DNA of 64,000 nucleotides from a bacterium. GTDB lineage: Bacteria; Armatimonadota; UBA5829. A program made the translations under genes and the position numbers. The DNA is taken from positions 1 to 64,000 of the forward strand of contig JAJFUS010000046.1 in NCBI GenBank assembly GCA_021372295.1, written 5' to 3'. Below are positions 17,594 to 25,365 of the stretch, one piece after another (position 1 is the stretch's first letter; each line of letters begins with the position of its first letter). A model generated the notes under the pieces. The model did not search any database, was not told the DNA's origin, and saw only the letters and a list, made by a program, of their open reading frames with translations.

Positions 17594-18652
17594 ATGCATA
17601 AAATAGCCGTCCTGGGTGGCGACGGTACCGGCCCGGAAGTCGTCAGAGAAGGACTCAAAGTGCTCGAGGCCGCAAGCCACAAGCTCGGGTTCAAATACGA
17701 GACCGTCGATTACGATTGGGGTGGAGACCGCTATCTGCGCACAGGCGAAATCCTGCCTCCAACGGCCATCGACGAAATGAAAAAGTTCGACGCCATATAC
17801 CTCGGAGCCATCGGCCACCCGGACGTTAAGCCCGGAATCCTGGAAAAAGGGATCCTTCTTTACTTGAGGTTCGGCCTGGATCAGTATATCAACCTGCGCC
17901 CGGTCAAGCTCTATCCTGGAGTCGAGACTCCGTTGAAAGACAAGGGTCCCGCAGACATAGACTACGTGGTCGTCCGCGAAAACACCGAAGGCCTTTACAC
18001 AGGAGCAGGCGGAGTGCTTAAGAAGGGGACTGCCGACGAAGTCGCGGTGCAGGAGTCGATCAACACTCGCAAGGGCGTCGAGCGCTGCATTCGCTATGCA
18101 TTCGCCTACGCACAGAAGCGCAACAAGGACAAGAAACTGACCCTCTGCGGCAAGACCAACGTCCTGACTTACGCCTTCGACCTCTGGGAGCGCGCGTTCT
18201 ACGAGGTTGCAAAAGACTATCCCGACATTACTACCGACTACGCTCACGTCGATGCCACGACCATGTGGATGGTGAAAAACCCCGAGTGGTTCGACGTCAT
18301 TGTCACCGACAACATGTTCGGCGACATCATCACCGACCTGGGCGCGATGACTCAAGGCGGAATGGGTATAGCGGCAGGCGGAAACATCAACCCCGAAGGC
18401 GTATCCATGTTCGAGCCCATCGGAGGTTCCGCACCTAAGTACACGGGCATGAACGTCATTAACCCGCTCGCGGCTATCGGCGCTGTGCAGATGATGCTGG
18501 AAACTCTCGGCGAGACGAAAGCCGCCGAGCTTATCGATAAAGCCATCGCGTATGTCACCGGTTCCAAGCTCAAGAGCATGAGCGCGGGCAAGATGGGCTT
18601 TACCACCACCGAAGTCGGCGATATGGTCGCCCAGTTCGTGGCGGACGCATAA
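17594..18652 (+). CDS. leuB: Isocitrate/isopropylmalate dehydrogenase family enzyme (probable 3-isopropylmalate dehydrogenase)
   Basis: The 352-residue product is a single-domain beta-decarboxylating dehydrogenase: [10 protein letters not shown] at the N-terminus, [24 protein letters not shown], and the metal-binding [30 protein letters not shown] is the cofactor region. Enzymes of this exact type are usually annotated as 3-isopropylmalate dehydrogenase, but homologues acting on tartrate, homoisocitrate or isocitrate are close, and no leuA, leuC or leuD gene is near. Isopropylmalate oxidation in leucine synthesis is the best guess. GGAGG lies 9 nt before the ATG, after a heptad tract. Confidence 0.85.
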   Translation: MHKIAVLGGDGTGPEVVREGLKVLEAASHKLGFKYETVDYDWGGDRYLRTGEILPPTAIDEMKKFDAIYLGAIGHPDVKPGILEKGILLYLRFGLDQYINLRPVKLYPGVETPLKDKGPADIDYVVVRENTEGLYTGAGGVLKKGTADEVAVQESINTRKGVERCIRYAFAYAQKRNKDKKLTLCGKTNVLTYAFDLWERAFYEVAKDYPDITTDYAHVDATTMWMVKNPEWFDVIVTDNMFGDIITDLGAMTQGGMGIAAGGNINPEGVSMFEPIGGSAPKYTGMNVINPLAAIGAVQMMLETLGETKAAELIDKAIAYVTGSKLKSMSAGKMGFTTTEVGDMVAQFVADA

Positions 18653-18657
18653 TTATT

Positions 18658-18762
18658 GTGGGCTCCACCCCCAACCACGCCAAAGGTTTTGCCTCTGGAC
18701 TCCACCAGGAAACGGGGTCCAGGGGTCATGGCGGGTCGGGAGCCTAAGGGTTTCACCCTCAG
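18658..18762 (+). repeat. Composite hairpin repeat, copy F (degenerate)
   Basis: Decayed forms of modules 1-3 (GGGCTCCACCC, CCAAAGG, CCAGGAAAC) and a CTAAGGGTTTCACCCTCAG end are visible. The central stem is deleted. Confidence 0.65.
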
Positions 18763-18778
18763 ATACACGCCGACGAGT

Positions 18779-18807
18779 TTGGAAAACCACATAGTGGTCA
18801 ATATACC
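18779..18807 (+). promoter_or_regulatory. Peroxiredoxin promoter with spacer palindrome
   Basis: TTGGAA and TATACC are 17 nt apart. The spacer holds a CCAC-ATA-GTGG palindrome (18787-18797), a possible operator. A short CTCCG/CGGAG hairpin lies in the leader. Confidence 0.55.
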
Positions 18808-18862
18808 TCCTGGCAAGCTCCGTAAGCGGAGTTATGCAAGATCAGCATAGGAGGATCAAGTT

Positions 18863-19513
18863 ATGGAGCAGGAAGTCGTCGCGTACGGAAGACTGCCGCT
18901 GTTGGGCGACCCGGCGCCGGAGTGGGAAGCGATCACTACACATGGAAAACTGAAACTGTCCGATTTCAAGGGAAAGTGGGTGGTGCTGTTTTCGCACCCG
19001 GCGGACTTTACGCCCGTCTGCACCACCGAGTTCGTGGGATTCGCCCAGCTAAATGACGAGTTCGTCAAGCGAAACGCGCAGCTCATCGGCCTTTCGATCG
19101 ACAGCGTGTTCTCGCATCTGGCGTGGACTCGCAACATTAAGGAAAAATTCGGCGTTGAGATTCCATTTCCGGTTATTGCCGACCTGGATATGAACATCGC
19201 TCGGACTTATGGAATGCTGCATGTGCCTTCCTCTACAACATCCACGGTGAGGTCGGTGTTTGTGATCGATGACAAGGGCATCATGCGCGCCATATTATAT
19301 TATCCGATGTCCAACGGCCGCAATATGGACGAAATCCTGCGCCTGCTCGACGCATGCCAGACCTCCGACAAGCATGGCGTCGCAACTCCCGCCAATTGGC
19401 GTCCGGGCGAGAAAGTCATAGTTCCTCCGCCCAGCACTTCCGAGGGCGCAGAAAAGAGAATGACCGAAGGCTACGAATGCGTGGACTGGTACCTGTGCAA
19501 GAAGGAAGTTTAG
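18863..19513 (+). CDS. Peroxiredoxin, Prx6/archaeal thioredoxin peroxidase type
   Basis: The 216-residue product has the peroxidatic Cys53 in DFTPVCTTE. It also has Cys206 and Cys212 near the C-terminus (YECVDWYLC). The spacing of the three cysteines matches the large oligomeric peroxiredoxins of hyperthermophilic archaea, in which the C-terminal pair takes part in resolving the oxidised thiol. It should reduce hydrogen peroxide and organic peroxides. AGGAGG precedes the ATG. The gene is monocistronic, with its own promoter and terminator. Confidence 0.93.
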   Translation: MEQEVVAYGRLPLLGDPAPEWEAITTHGKLKLSDFKGKWVVLFSHPADFTPVCTTEFVGFAQLNDEFVKRNAQLIGLSIDSVFSHLAWTRNIKEKFGVEIPFPVIADLDMNIARTYGMLHVPSSTTSTVRSVFVIDDKGIMRAILYYPMSNGRNMDEILRLLDACQTSDKHGVATPANWRPGEKVIVPPPSTSEGAEKRMTEGYECVDWYLCKKEV

Positions 19514-19541
19514 GCCGAAAGGTTAAAACAGTATATACTTC

Positions 19542-19567
19542 GACCCCGGTCGGCCCGGGGTCTTTTT
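19542..19567 (+). terminator. Rho-independent terminator of the peroxiredoxin gene
   Basis: An 8-bp stem, GACCCCGG with CCGGGGTC, and a 5-nt loop are followed by TTTTT. Confidence 0.85.
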
Positions 19568-19583
19568 ATGTCAGGATGAAAAA

Positions 19584-20165
19584 ATGCCCTTAGAGAAACT
19601 GCCCCGCGAGTTTTACATGCAGGACACAATACAAGTGGCGCGTGAATGCCTGGGCAAGATATTGGTGCATGAGACCGGCGAGGGTGTGGTGTCGGGAAGG
19701 ATAATCGAGACCGAAGCCTATCTTCACGACGACCCCGCATGTCACGCCAGCCGGGGCATGACTCAGCGCAACTGCGTGATGTTCGGAGAACCGGGGCACG
19801 CTTATGTATACTTCACATACGGTTTCCATCACTGCATGAACCTGGTCACACAGCCGAAAGGCACTGCCGAGGCAGTTCTCATCCGAGCCCTGGAGCCCAT
19901 TGACGGCATAGAGCTTATGATGCGCAATCGTGAAAAGACACGTCCGCAGGACTTGTGCAGCGGCCCGGGAAAACTGACCCAGGCGCTCGGGATCGGACAT
20001 GCCCTCAACGGAGAAGACCTTTTGGGCGGCACGCTTTACGTTCTTGACGACCACACGGATGTCGGGCAAATCGTCACGCGCCCCCGTATTGGCATCAAGC
20101 TGGCCGCCCATGAGCCGTGGCGGTTCTACCCACTCGATTATCAAGGGTGGGTATCAAAGGTTTAA
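19584..20165 (+). CDS. 3-methyladenine DNA glycosylase (AAG/MPG family)
   Basis: The 193-residue product is a full-length AAG-type glycosylase. GRIIETEAYLHDDPACHASRG contains the catalytic Glu that activates water, and AYVYFTYGFHHCMN is the base-flipping region. VLIRALEP and SGPGKLTQALGI follow, the usual pattern for this family. It removes alkylated purines to start base excision repair. AGGAT lies 8 nt before the ATG. The start lies 17 nt after a terminator, so its promoter is not evident. It converges on metG with only 6 nt between the stops. Confidence 0.92.
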   Translation: MPLEKLPREFYMQDTIQVARECLGKILVHETGEGVVSGRIIETEAYLHDDPACHASRGMTQRNCVMFGEPGHAYVYFTYGFHHCMNLVTQPKGTAEAVLIRALEPIDGIELMMRNREKTRPQDLCSGPGKLTQALGIGHALNGEDLLGGTLYVLDDHTDVGQIVTRPRIGIKLAAHEPWRFYPLDYQGWVSKV

Positions 20166-20171
20166 CAAAAA

Positions 20172-22121
20172 TTATCTGACCTTCGACCCGGCAGGAACAT
20201 CCGACTCCGGCGTCAGAATGACCGCTCTATCATCTTCTCCCGTGGCGGCGAGAAGCATTCCGTTCGATACTATTCCCCTGATCTTCGCGGGCTCCAGGTT
20301 TGCAAGCAGCACGATTTTTTTGCCCACCAGCGACTCCGGTTCGTAATACTGTGCAATTCCCGCCACAATCTGTCGCTGCTCATCGCCAAGGCTCACCTGC
20401 AGCTTCAGGAGCTTGTCGGCCTTCTCGACTCGCTCGGCGGATATAACTTCAGCTATGCGAATCTTGAGCTTGCTGAAGTAATCATAAGATATAGTCTCTT
20501 CGGTCTTCTCCGAAAGAGGAGTCTCTTCGGGTTTGGGTTCCAATTTCACAGCCTCTACTTTCTTTTTCGTATCGAGCCTCGGGAATATCGGGTCGGGGCC
20601 TTGAGTCTTAGTGCCCGGCTTGAACGGATTGCCGGCGATTGTATCAGCCCAAGTAAGCGAAGCGAACTCGTCCGCAATTCCGAGCTGACGCGCAATCTCG
20701 ACCGACGTCGCGGGCATAAACGGCGAGATCATAATCGCCGCCGCCCGTGCGACTTCCAGCGCCGAATACAGCACACCGGCGAGCTCGTCGGTCTTGCCCT
20801 GCTTTTCGAGTTCCCACGGCTTCATATCGTTGACAAACTTGTTTCCCGCGCCGATCATCTGCCATATCGCTTCGAGCGCCCGAGTAAACTCGAACTTATC
20901 ACAATATTCTTCAGCGGTTTTGGCGGTCTGCGCGATAGTCTCTTTGAGGCCGCCGGAGAAACCCTTCGGGTCGGGTATCCGGCCGTCGAAATATTTGTTG
21001 AGCATGCTCAACGTCCGATTGAGCAGATTGCCTAGGTCGTTAGCTAGGTCGGAGTTGAACCTGTTCCTGAACGACGCGATAGAAAAGTCGCCGTCCACAC
21101 CGAACGTCACTTCCCTGGCCACGAAATATCGAACCGCATCCAGGCACACTCCCCTGCTCGCGCCAGATTCGGCTGCCAGGTCATCCGCGAGTTTTGCGGG
21201 AGATATGGCGTTGCCCTTAGACTTGGAGATCTTCTCGCCGTTTATCGTCCAAAAACCGTGCCCAAAGAGCGTTTTAGGCTGCTCAAGCCCCAGAGCCATC
21301 AGCATGGCGGGCCAGAACGTGCAGTGGAACCGCACGAAAATGTCTTTGCCCATAAGCTGCAGGTCGGCAGGCCAGAGTGAGTTGAACTTCTCGTCGTCGC
21401 TCAGATATCCAATTGCGCTGATATAGTTGATGAGCGCGTCGAACCAGACGTAAATCACTTTGCTCTCGTCACCGGGAACGGTTATACCCCAGCCCTTATT
21501 GTCGCGGGTGATGGAGACGTCGCGCAGGCCTTGTTTAATAAAGCTGACGACCTCGTTCTTACGAAACTCCGGCTGCAGAAATCCGGGGTGCGATTCTATA
21601 TAGTCCAGCAGTTTGTCGCTGTAAGCGGACAGCTTGAAGTAATAGTTTTCTTCCTGAACCCATTCCACCGCCCGGCCGCACTCCGGGCACTTGCCCTCGA
21701 CCAGGTCACTTTCGGCGAGGAACGTCTCGCAGGGCACGCAGTACCAGCCTTGATATTCGCCCTTGTATATGTCGCCCTGCTCCAGCAGCCGCGAGAAGAT
21801 TGCATGAACAACATTGATATGGCGCGGCTCGGTGGTGCGGATAAAATCGTCGTATTGAACGTCGAGGCTCGCCCAAACCTGCTTGAACTTTTCCACCAGG
21901 CCATCGACGAACTCTTTTGTCGGCAGGCCCTTATCACCGGCGGCCTGAGCGACTTTGATCGCATGCTCATCGGTTCCGGTAAGCAGGAACGCCCTCTCGC
22001 CTTTGAGCTTGTGATAACGCGAGACCACATCTGCTATTATTGTCGTGTAAGCGTTGCCTATATGCGGTACGTCGTTGACGTAATATATCGGCGTGGTTAT
22101 GTAGTAAGTGTTTTTTGACAT
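20172..22121 (-). CDS. metG: Methionyl-tRNA synthetase with C-terminal tRNA-binding domain
   Basis: The 649-residue product begins MSKNTYYITTPIYYVND. PHIGNAY is the HIGH motif, CVPC...CPEC is a zinc knuckle (about residues 125-145), and KISKSKGN is the KMSKS motif. A C-terminal EMAP-type tRNA-binding domain (about 540-649, YFSKLKIRIAEV) is present, as in dimeric bacterial MetRS. It charges tRNA-Met for translation initiation and elongation. A start at 22187 is in frame but lies upstream of the predicted transcription start, so 22121 is used. Confidence 0.95.
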   Translation of the reverse strand: MSKNTYYITTPIYYVNDVPHIGNAYTTIIADVVSRYHKLKGERAFLLTGTDEHAIKVAQAAGDKGLPTKEFVDGLVEKFKQVWASLDVQYDDFIRTTEPRHINVVHAIFSRLLEQGDIYKGEYQGWYCVPCETFLAESDLVEGKCPECGRAVEWVQEENYYFKLSAYSDKLLDYIESHPGFLQPEFRKNEVVSFIKQGLRDVSITRDNKGWGITVPGDESKVIYVWFDALINYISAIGYLSDDEKFNSLWPADLQLMGKDIFVRFHCTFWPAMLMALGLEQPKTLFGHGFWTINGEKISKSKGNAISPAKLADDLAAESGASRGVCLDAVRYFVAREVTFGVDGDFSIASFRNRFNSDLANDLGNLLNRTLSMLNKYFDGRIPDPKGFSGGLKETIAQTAKTAEEYCDKFEFTRALEAIWQMIGAGNKFVNDMKPWELEKQGKTDELAGVLYSALEVARAAAIMISPFMPATSVEIARQLGIADEFASLTWADTIAGNPFKPGTKTQGPDPIFPRLDTKKKVEAVKLEPKPEETPLSEKTEETISYDYFSKLKIRIAEVISAERVEKADKLLKLQVSLGDEQRQIVAGIAQYYEPESLVGKKIVLLANLEPAKIRGIVSNGMLLAATGEDDRAVILTPESDVPAGSKVR

Positions 22122-22157
22122 CTCAGGAAACGACCTTTCAAATGGTGTGACGGCGTC

Positions 22158-22187
22158 ATGGTACTTTTTAGAGCGGGCAGTTGTCAA
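22158..22187 (-). promoter_or_regulatory. metG promoter
   Basis: On the minus strand TTGACA and TACCAT are separated by 18 nt. The leader would be about 30 nt. Confidence 0.65.
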
Positions 22188-22211
22188 TGGTAAGTAAGAA
22201 GTTCAATCTTG

Positions 22212-23417
22212 CTAGTTATTCGGAAATATCATTCGTTTCTGAAACGCGAGGTCTTTTGCAAGTTGGAGAGTCCGCTCCGCAAATCTGCGCCACTCACTTT
22301 TCGGGTATCGTTCCATGAATCCATTGAGCACTGCGATTGACGCGGCAGGGTCATGTCGGAAACTCAAATGCAGGTGCGCTATCTTCAAAAGAGACATCTG
22401 CGCTTCGGCGGAGTCCGGCTCATCGTCCGCGATTTCTTTGAACTCATCAATGGCCCTGTCATAGCGACCGTCTTCTGCAAGGTAAGAAGCAAGTCTGAAC
22501 CTTCGAGCCACGCTGCGACGATTTGCTGGCCAAAACTGCTGCATTTCCTCGCCTACACGCAAAGCCTCTTCCTCATTGCCCTGATTTATGTACAACTTGA
22601 CGGCATTCCGATAATAAGGCAGCGACTGCGTCTCTTCCTCCATAATCGCCCAGAGTTTTCCGAGCTCGGCGTAGGCATGCGCGTTGTCCGGGTCATATTT
22701 AATGAGTGAATCGTAGTCCTGCGCGGCTTCCAGCAGATTGCCGTCGTCATAATCGCGTCGGCCTTTTTTTGTAAGATACTCTCGCTCGCCCTGAAGCGCC
22801 ATATTGGCTATGAGCGCGGTCACTATGCCGAACGTGAACCCGCCCAGGTGGCTCCAGTAAGCGACATATCTAAGCCTGAGCCCGAATATGTCGTCCCTGT
22901 AGAGCGCCGCGACTCCCAGCCCGAGCTGCATCATGAGCCAGCACATTATCAGGAACAGCGCCGACACCTCGATGCCGTCCAGCTTAAAAATCCGCCGGTG
23001 AAACCTGACGGCGTACAGCCCCATAACTCCGGCTATCGCTCCCGACGCGCCCACCACAGCCCTGCCTGCGTAATACGGGTCCATCGACGCCAGCACAATA
23101 GCTATATGCATAATCGACGCGGCAAAACACGCGCCAATGTAGAAGATCAGGAATTCCAGCCTGCCGATCGCCCACTCGACCTCTCTGCCGAATATGTAGA
23201 GCAGGGTCATATTCATAACCAGATGAATGACCCCATCGTGGAGGAAGCTGGAAGTAATCAGCCTGCCGATGCGAAACGAGTTGGGGATCAGGCCATAGTC
23301 GCGCGCTGCATTATCGAAATGACGGCTCAAGACTATCGCAAGTATCACATTGACCGCGATGATCGAAATCACAGCCAACGGAATGCCTTGTTTGCCGGAC
23401 GGTTTCTCGAGAGTCAT
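22212..23417 (-). CDS. Rhomboid-like intramembrane protease with C-terminal TPRs
   Basis: The 401-residue product has an N-terminal rhomboid domain of six to seven membrane segments. The catalytic Ser125 is in GASGAIAG and His190 in WSHLGG. His65 and Asn69 (HLVMN) match the oxyanion-hole pair of GlpG. Residues from about 230 onward form TPR-like helices (YAELGKLWAIMEEETQSLPYYRNAVKLY). It should cut membrane proteins within the bilayer; the TPRs may hold substrates or partners. ATG 23417 has GAGG 5 nt upstream; the upstream ATG at 23435 has none. Confidence 0.88.
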   Translation of the reverse strand: MTLEKPSGKQGIPLAVISIIAVNVILAIVLSRHFDNAARDYGLIPNSFRIGRLITSSFLHDGVIHLVMNMTLLYIFGREVEWAIGRLEFLIFYIGACFAASIMHIAIVLASMDPYYAGRAVVGASGAIAGVMGLYAVRFHRRIFKLDGIEVSALFLIMCWLMMQLGLGVAALYRDDIFGLRLRYVAYWSHLGGFTFGIVTALIANMALQGEREYLTKKGRRDYDDGNLLEAAQDYDSLIKYDPDNAHAYAELGKLWAIMEEETQSLPYYRNAVKLYINQGNEEEALRVGEEMQQFWPANRRSVARRFRLASYLAEDGRYDRAIDEFKEIADDEPDSAEAQMSLLKIAHLHLSFRHDPAASIAVLNGFMERYPKSEWRRFAERTLQLAKDLAFQKRMIFPNN

Positions 23418-23450
23418 CACGCCTCGCTTGCGCATTTCAGATTATTTACA

Positions 23451-23479
23451 ATTATACACCAGCCGCGCTAAAGTCACAA
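23451..23479 (-). promoter_or_regulatory. Promoter of the rhomboid gene
   Basis: TTGTGA and a perfect TATAAT are separated by 17 nt on the minus strand, giving a leader of about 25 nt. Confidence 0.7.
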
Positions 23480-23494
23480 AACGCACCCGGCGGG

Positions 23495-23518
23495 CATGGT
23501 TTGGGCGGAGCCCTCAAT
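23495..23518. repeat. Composite hairpin repeat, remnant L
   Basis: TTTGGGCGGAGCCC resembles the terminal GGGGC hairpin of the family. Nothing else of the element remains. Confidence 0.35.
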
Positions 23519-23535
23519 CCCGTAAGTATGAACTA

Positions 23536-24288
23536 TTATTTTCTCACCGGTCGTCTATATACGGTGAAGACAACTATCACAGCTGCGATCACCATAGCAG
23601 CACTCACCCATTGCGCCTGCGTCAGCCCGAGCATCCAGACTTCGGCGGAATATCCCTTTCTCAGGATTTCAATAAGGAACCTGTATACGCCGTAAAGTCC
23701 AAGGTAACCGACGAACACAAACCCCGGCTCGCGGTTAAGCTTTTCAAGACGGGTAAGAATGGCGAATATGATGAGGCTCGAGGCGAATGCGTAGAGCTGA
23801 GTGGGGTGGGAAGGAGGCGTGAATTGACCGTTTTCCAGAAAGCGCACGCCCCACGGCAAGCCCGTCGGAGCGCCGTAGCAGCAGCCGTTGAGGAAGCACC
23901 CGATCCTGGTAAACGCATATCCTATTGCAACCGACGGAGCCAGCAAATCCGCGCAGCTCCAAAACGAGAGCTTCACGCGCCGGGTATATATGTAGCCCGC
24001 CAGCACGGCGAAAATCACTCCGCCATGAAAGCTCAACCCGCCGTTCCAGACCGCCAGAAACCCGCCGAACGTCTCCGTTTTCAGGTTCAGGAGAACAAAC
24101 ACAAGCCTTGCGCCGAGAATGCCGCTCACCAGCGCAATAAGCGCGAGGTCATACACCCGGTCACGATCAATGCCCCGATGCGCCGCGACCCTCACAGCCC
24201 TCCACAGGCCAAGAGAGAAACCCACGACCATCATCAGTCCGTAGGCTCGAATGGGGATTCCGAATATCTCAAAAAGTGTTGAATGCAT
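23536..24288 (-). CDS. lgt: Prolipoprotein diacylglyceryl transferase
   Basis: The 250-residue product has about seven membrane segments and the Lgt signature region NGGLSFHGG, with the essential His. The conserved YGAPTGLPWGVRF loop and a C-terminal RFLIEILRKG segment are also typical. It moves diacylglycerol from phosphatidylglycerol to the lipobox cysteine of lipoproteins. It follows lspA by 6 nt, so the first two lipoprotein-maturation steps are made together. The ATG start is the natural one for the family (xTLFEIFGIPIRAYGLMM). Confidence 0.95.
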   Translation of the reverse strand: MHSTLFEIFGIPIRAYGLMMVVGFSLGLWRAVRVAAHRGIDRDRVYDLALIALVSGILGARLVFVLLNLKTETFGGFLAVWNGGLSFHGGVIFAVLAGYIYTRRVKLSFWSCADLLAPSVAIGYAFTRIGCFLNGCCYGAPTGLPWGVRFLENGQFTPPSHPTQLYAFASSLIIFAILTRLEKLNREPGFVFVGYLGLYGVYRFLIEILRKGYSAEVWMLGLTQAQWVSAAMVIAAVIVVFTVYRRPVRK

Positions 24289-24294
24289 GATAAA

Positions 24295-24792
24295 TTATGC
24301 GCTATGCGTCGTGTCGCGGCTCTTCTCAACTATGTATACGTGGTAAAACACAAAAAACGCGCCCAAAACAACCGCAATATCAGCGATATTAAACGTAGGC
24401 CACGCGCGCACCTGCCCACCGATTGTCAGATGTAAAAAGATGAAATCGGTGACTTTACCGGCAACCACCCGGTCGATCAGATTGCCCAAAGCCCCGCCCA
24501 TAAGAAGTCCCAGGCCTATCACAAGGCTCTTAGAGGTCAATACGTTGCTTCCGAGCCTGACCATCGCGTATATCGCGACCAGCGCCACAATAATAAACAG
24601 CGGCGCCCACTCCGGCAACACACCGAACGCTCCGCCTTTGTTATATACCAGCCCAAGATCGAAGAAACCGGGCACAACGGTCACCACTGAGTCCGTCGAA
24701 AGGAACCTTCGGGCAAAAAACTTGGCGGCCTGGTCCAATACCGCGACCGCGCCGGCTAGCGCGTAAAAAATGACTGTTTTCTTTGTGGCCAA
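24295..24792 (-). CDS. lspA: Lipoprotein signal peptidase (signal peptidase II)
   Basis: The 165-residue product has four membrane helices and the two catalytic aspartates: Asp107 in GNLIDR and Asp138 in FNIADI. DQAAKF (about 20-25) is the conserved first-helix motif. The start is TTG 24792. It lies one base after the dksA-like stop and has AGAAGG 5 nt upstream; an in-frame ATG at 24840 would add 16 residues overlapping the upstream gene. It cleaves signal peptides from diacylated lipoproteins. Confidence 0.94.
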   Translation of the reverse strand: MATKKTVIFYALAGAVAVLDQAAKFFARRFLSTDSVVTVVPGFFDLGLVYNKGGAFGVLPEWAPLFIIVALVAIYAMVRLGSNVLTSKSLVIGLGLLMGGALGNLIDRVVAGKVTDFIFLHLTIGGQVRAWPTFNIADIAVVLGAFFVFYHVYIVEKSRDTTHSA

Positions 24793-24793
24793 G

Positions 24794-25153
24794 TTACCTT
24801 CTTTCGAGTGTTTCCTGACATTCGATGCAAAGCGTCGCATAGGGTATTGCCCTCAGCCTGTTCGGATGAATGGCCTTGCCGCAACGGTCGCACTGACCGT
24901 AAGACTCGTTGTCTATTTTTTTGAGGGCATCACTGATCCGGTCGAGAATTTCCCTGTAGTTCTCGTCGATCGCCAGATCTTTGGTGCGTTCGTAAGTATC
25001 GCTCGCGGCGTCAGCCGGATGGTTGTCATAATCAGCCAGTTCATAGCCTTCCTCGGCGGCGCTGGCACTCAGCACGCGATGCTCCAGCTCAATACGATCT
25101 CGCTCATTCAAAAGAAGCTTTTTGTACTTCTGCAGATCCAGTTTTTGTTCCAT
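24794..25153 (-). CDS. TraR/DksA-type zinc-finger protein
   Basis: The 119-residue product has an N-terminal coiled coil (about 1-80) and a four-cysteine zinc finger (Cys88, Cys91, Cys109, Cys112; CDRC...CIEC). DksA-like proteins reach RNA polymerase through the secondary channel with an acidic coiled-coil tip, often with ppGpp. The tip here carries several Asp and Glu residues (ADYDNHPADAASD). Association with lspA is common in several phyla. GGAGAG is 5 nt before the ATG. It may follow ileS in one transcript, across a 212-nt gap. Confidence 0.88.
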   Translation of the reverse strand: MEQKLDLQKYKKLLLNERDRIELEHRVLSASAAEEGYELADYDNHPADAASDTYERTKDLAIDENYREILDRISDALKKIDNESYGQCDRCGKAIHPNRLRAIPYATLCIECQETLERR

Positions 25154-25200
25154 CTCAACTCTCCGATCCGGAAGGCTTTCAGGCGAACCTTTTAGTCCTG

Positions 25201-25281
25201 GTCATTCCGAGGAAGCACGACGAGGAATCCGCTTTGAACCAAACGTACAAAAAGTAGATTCCTCACTGAGTTCGGAATGAC
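25201..25281. repeat. GTCATTCCGAG-type inverted repeat element, 81 bp
   Basis: Perfect 10-bp ends (GTCATTCCGA with TCGGAATGAC) and inner arms (GAGGAATC with GATTCCTC) enclose about 27 nt. Short elements with these ends are scattered through many environmental bacterial genomes. It lies between ileS and the dksA-like gene. It is small, has no gene and looks like a MITE-type or REP-type element. Confidence 0.75.
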
Positions 25282-25365
25282 AAAACACAATACAGAGTTC
25301 AAAAACCGAGCACTGCTGAACACCCAAAAACTCCGGGCTCTCAGCTTTTTGCTTTCAGTTATCTG

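Noticed and set aside
21531-22118. 195-residue frame antisense to metG (and similar frames opposite ileS, paaK, rseP)
   Set aside because: Shadow of a strongly conserved gene; no ribosome binding site or domain.
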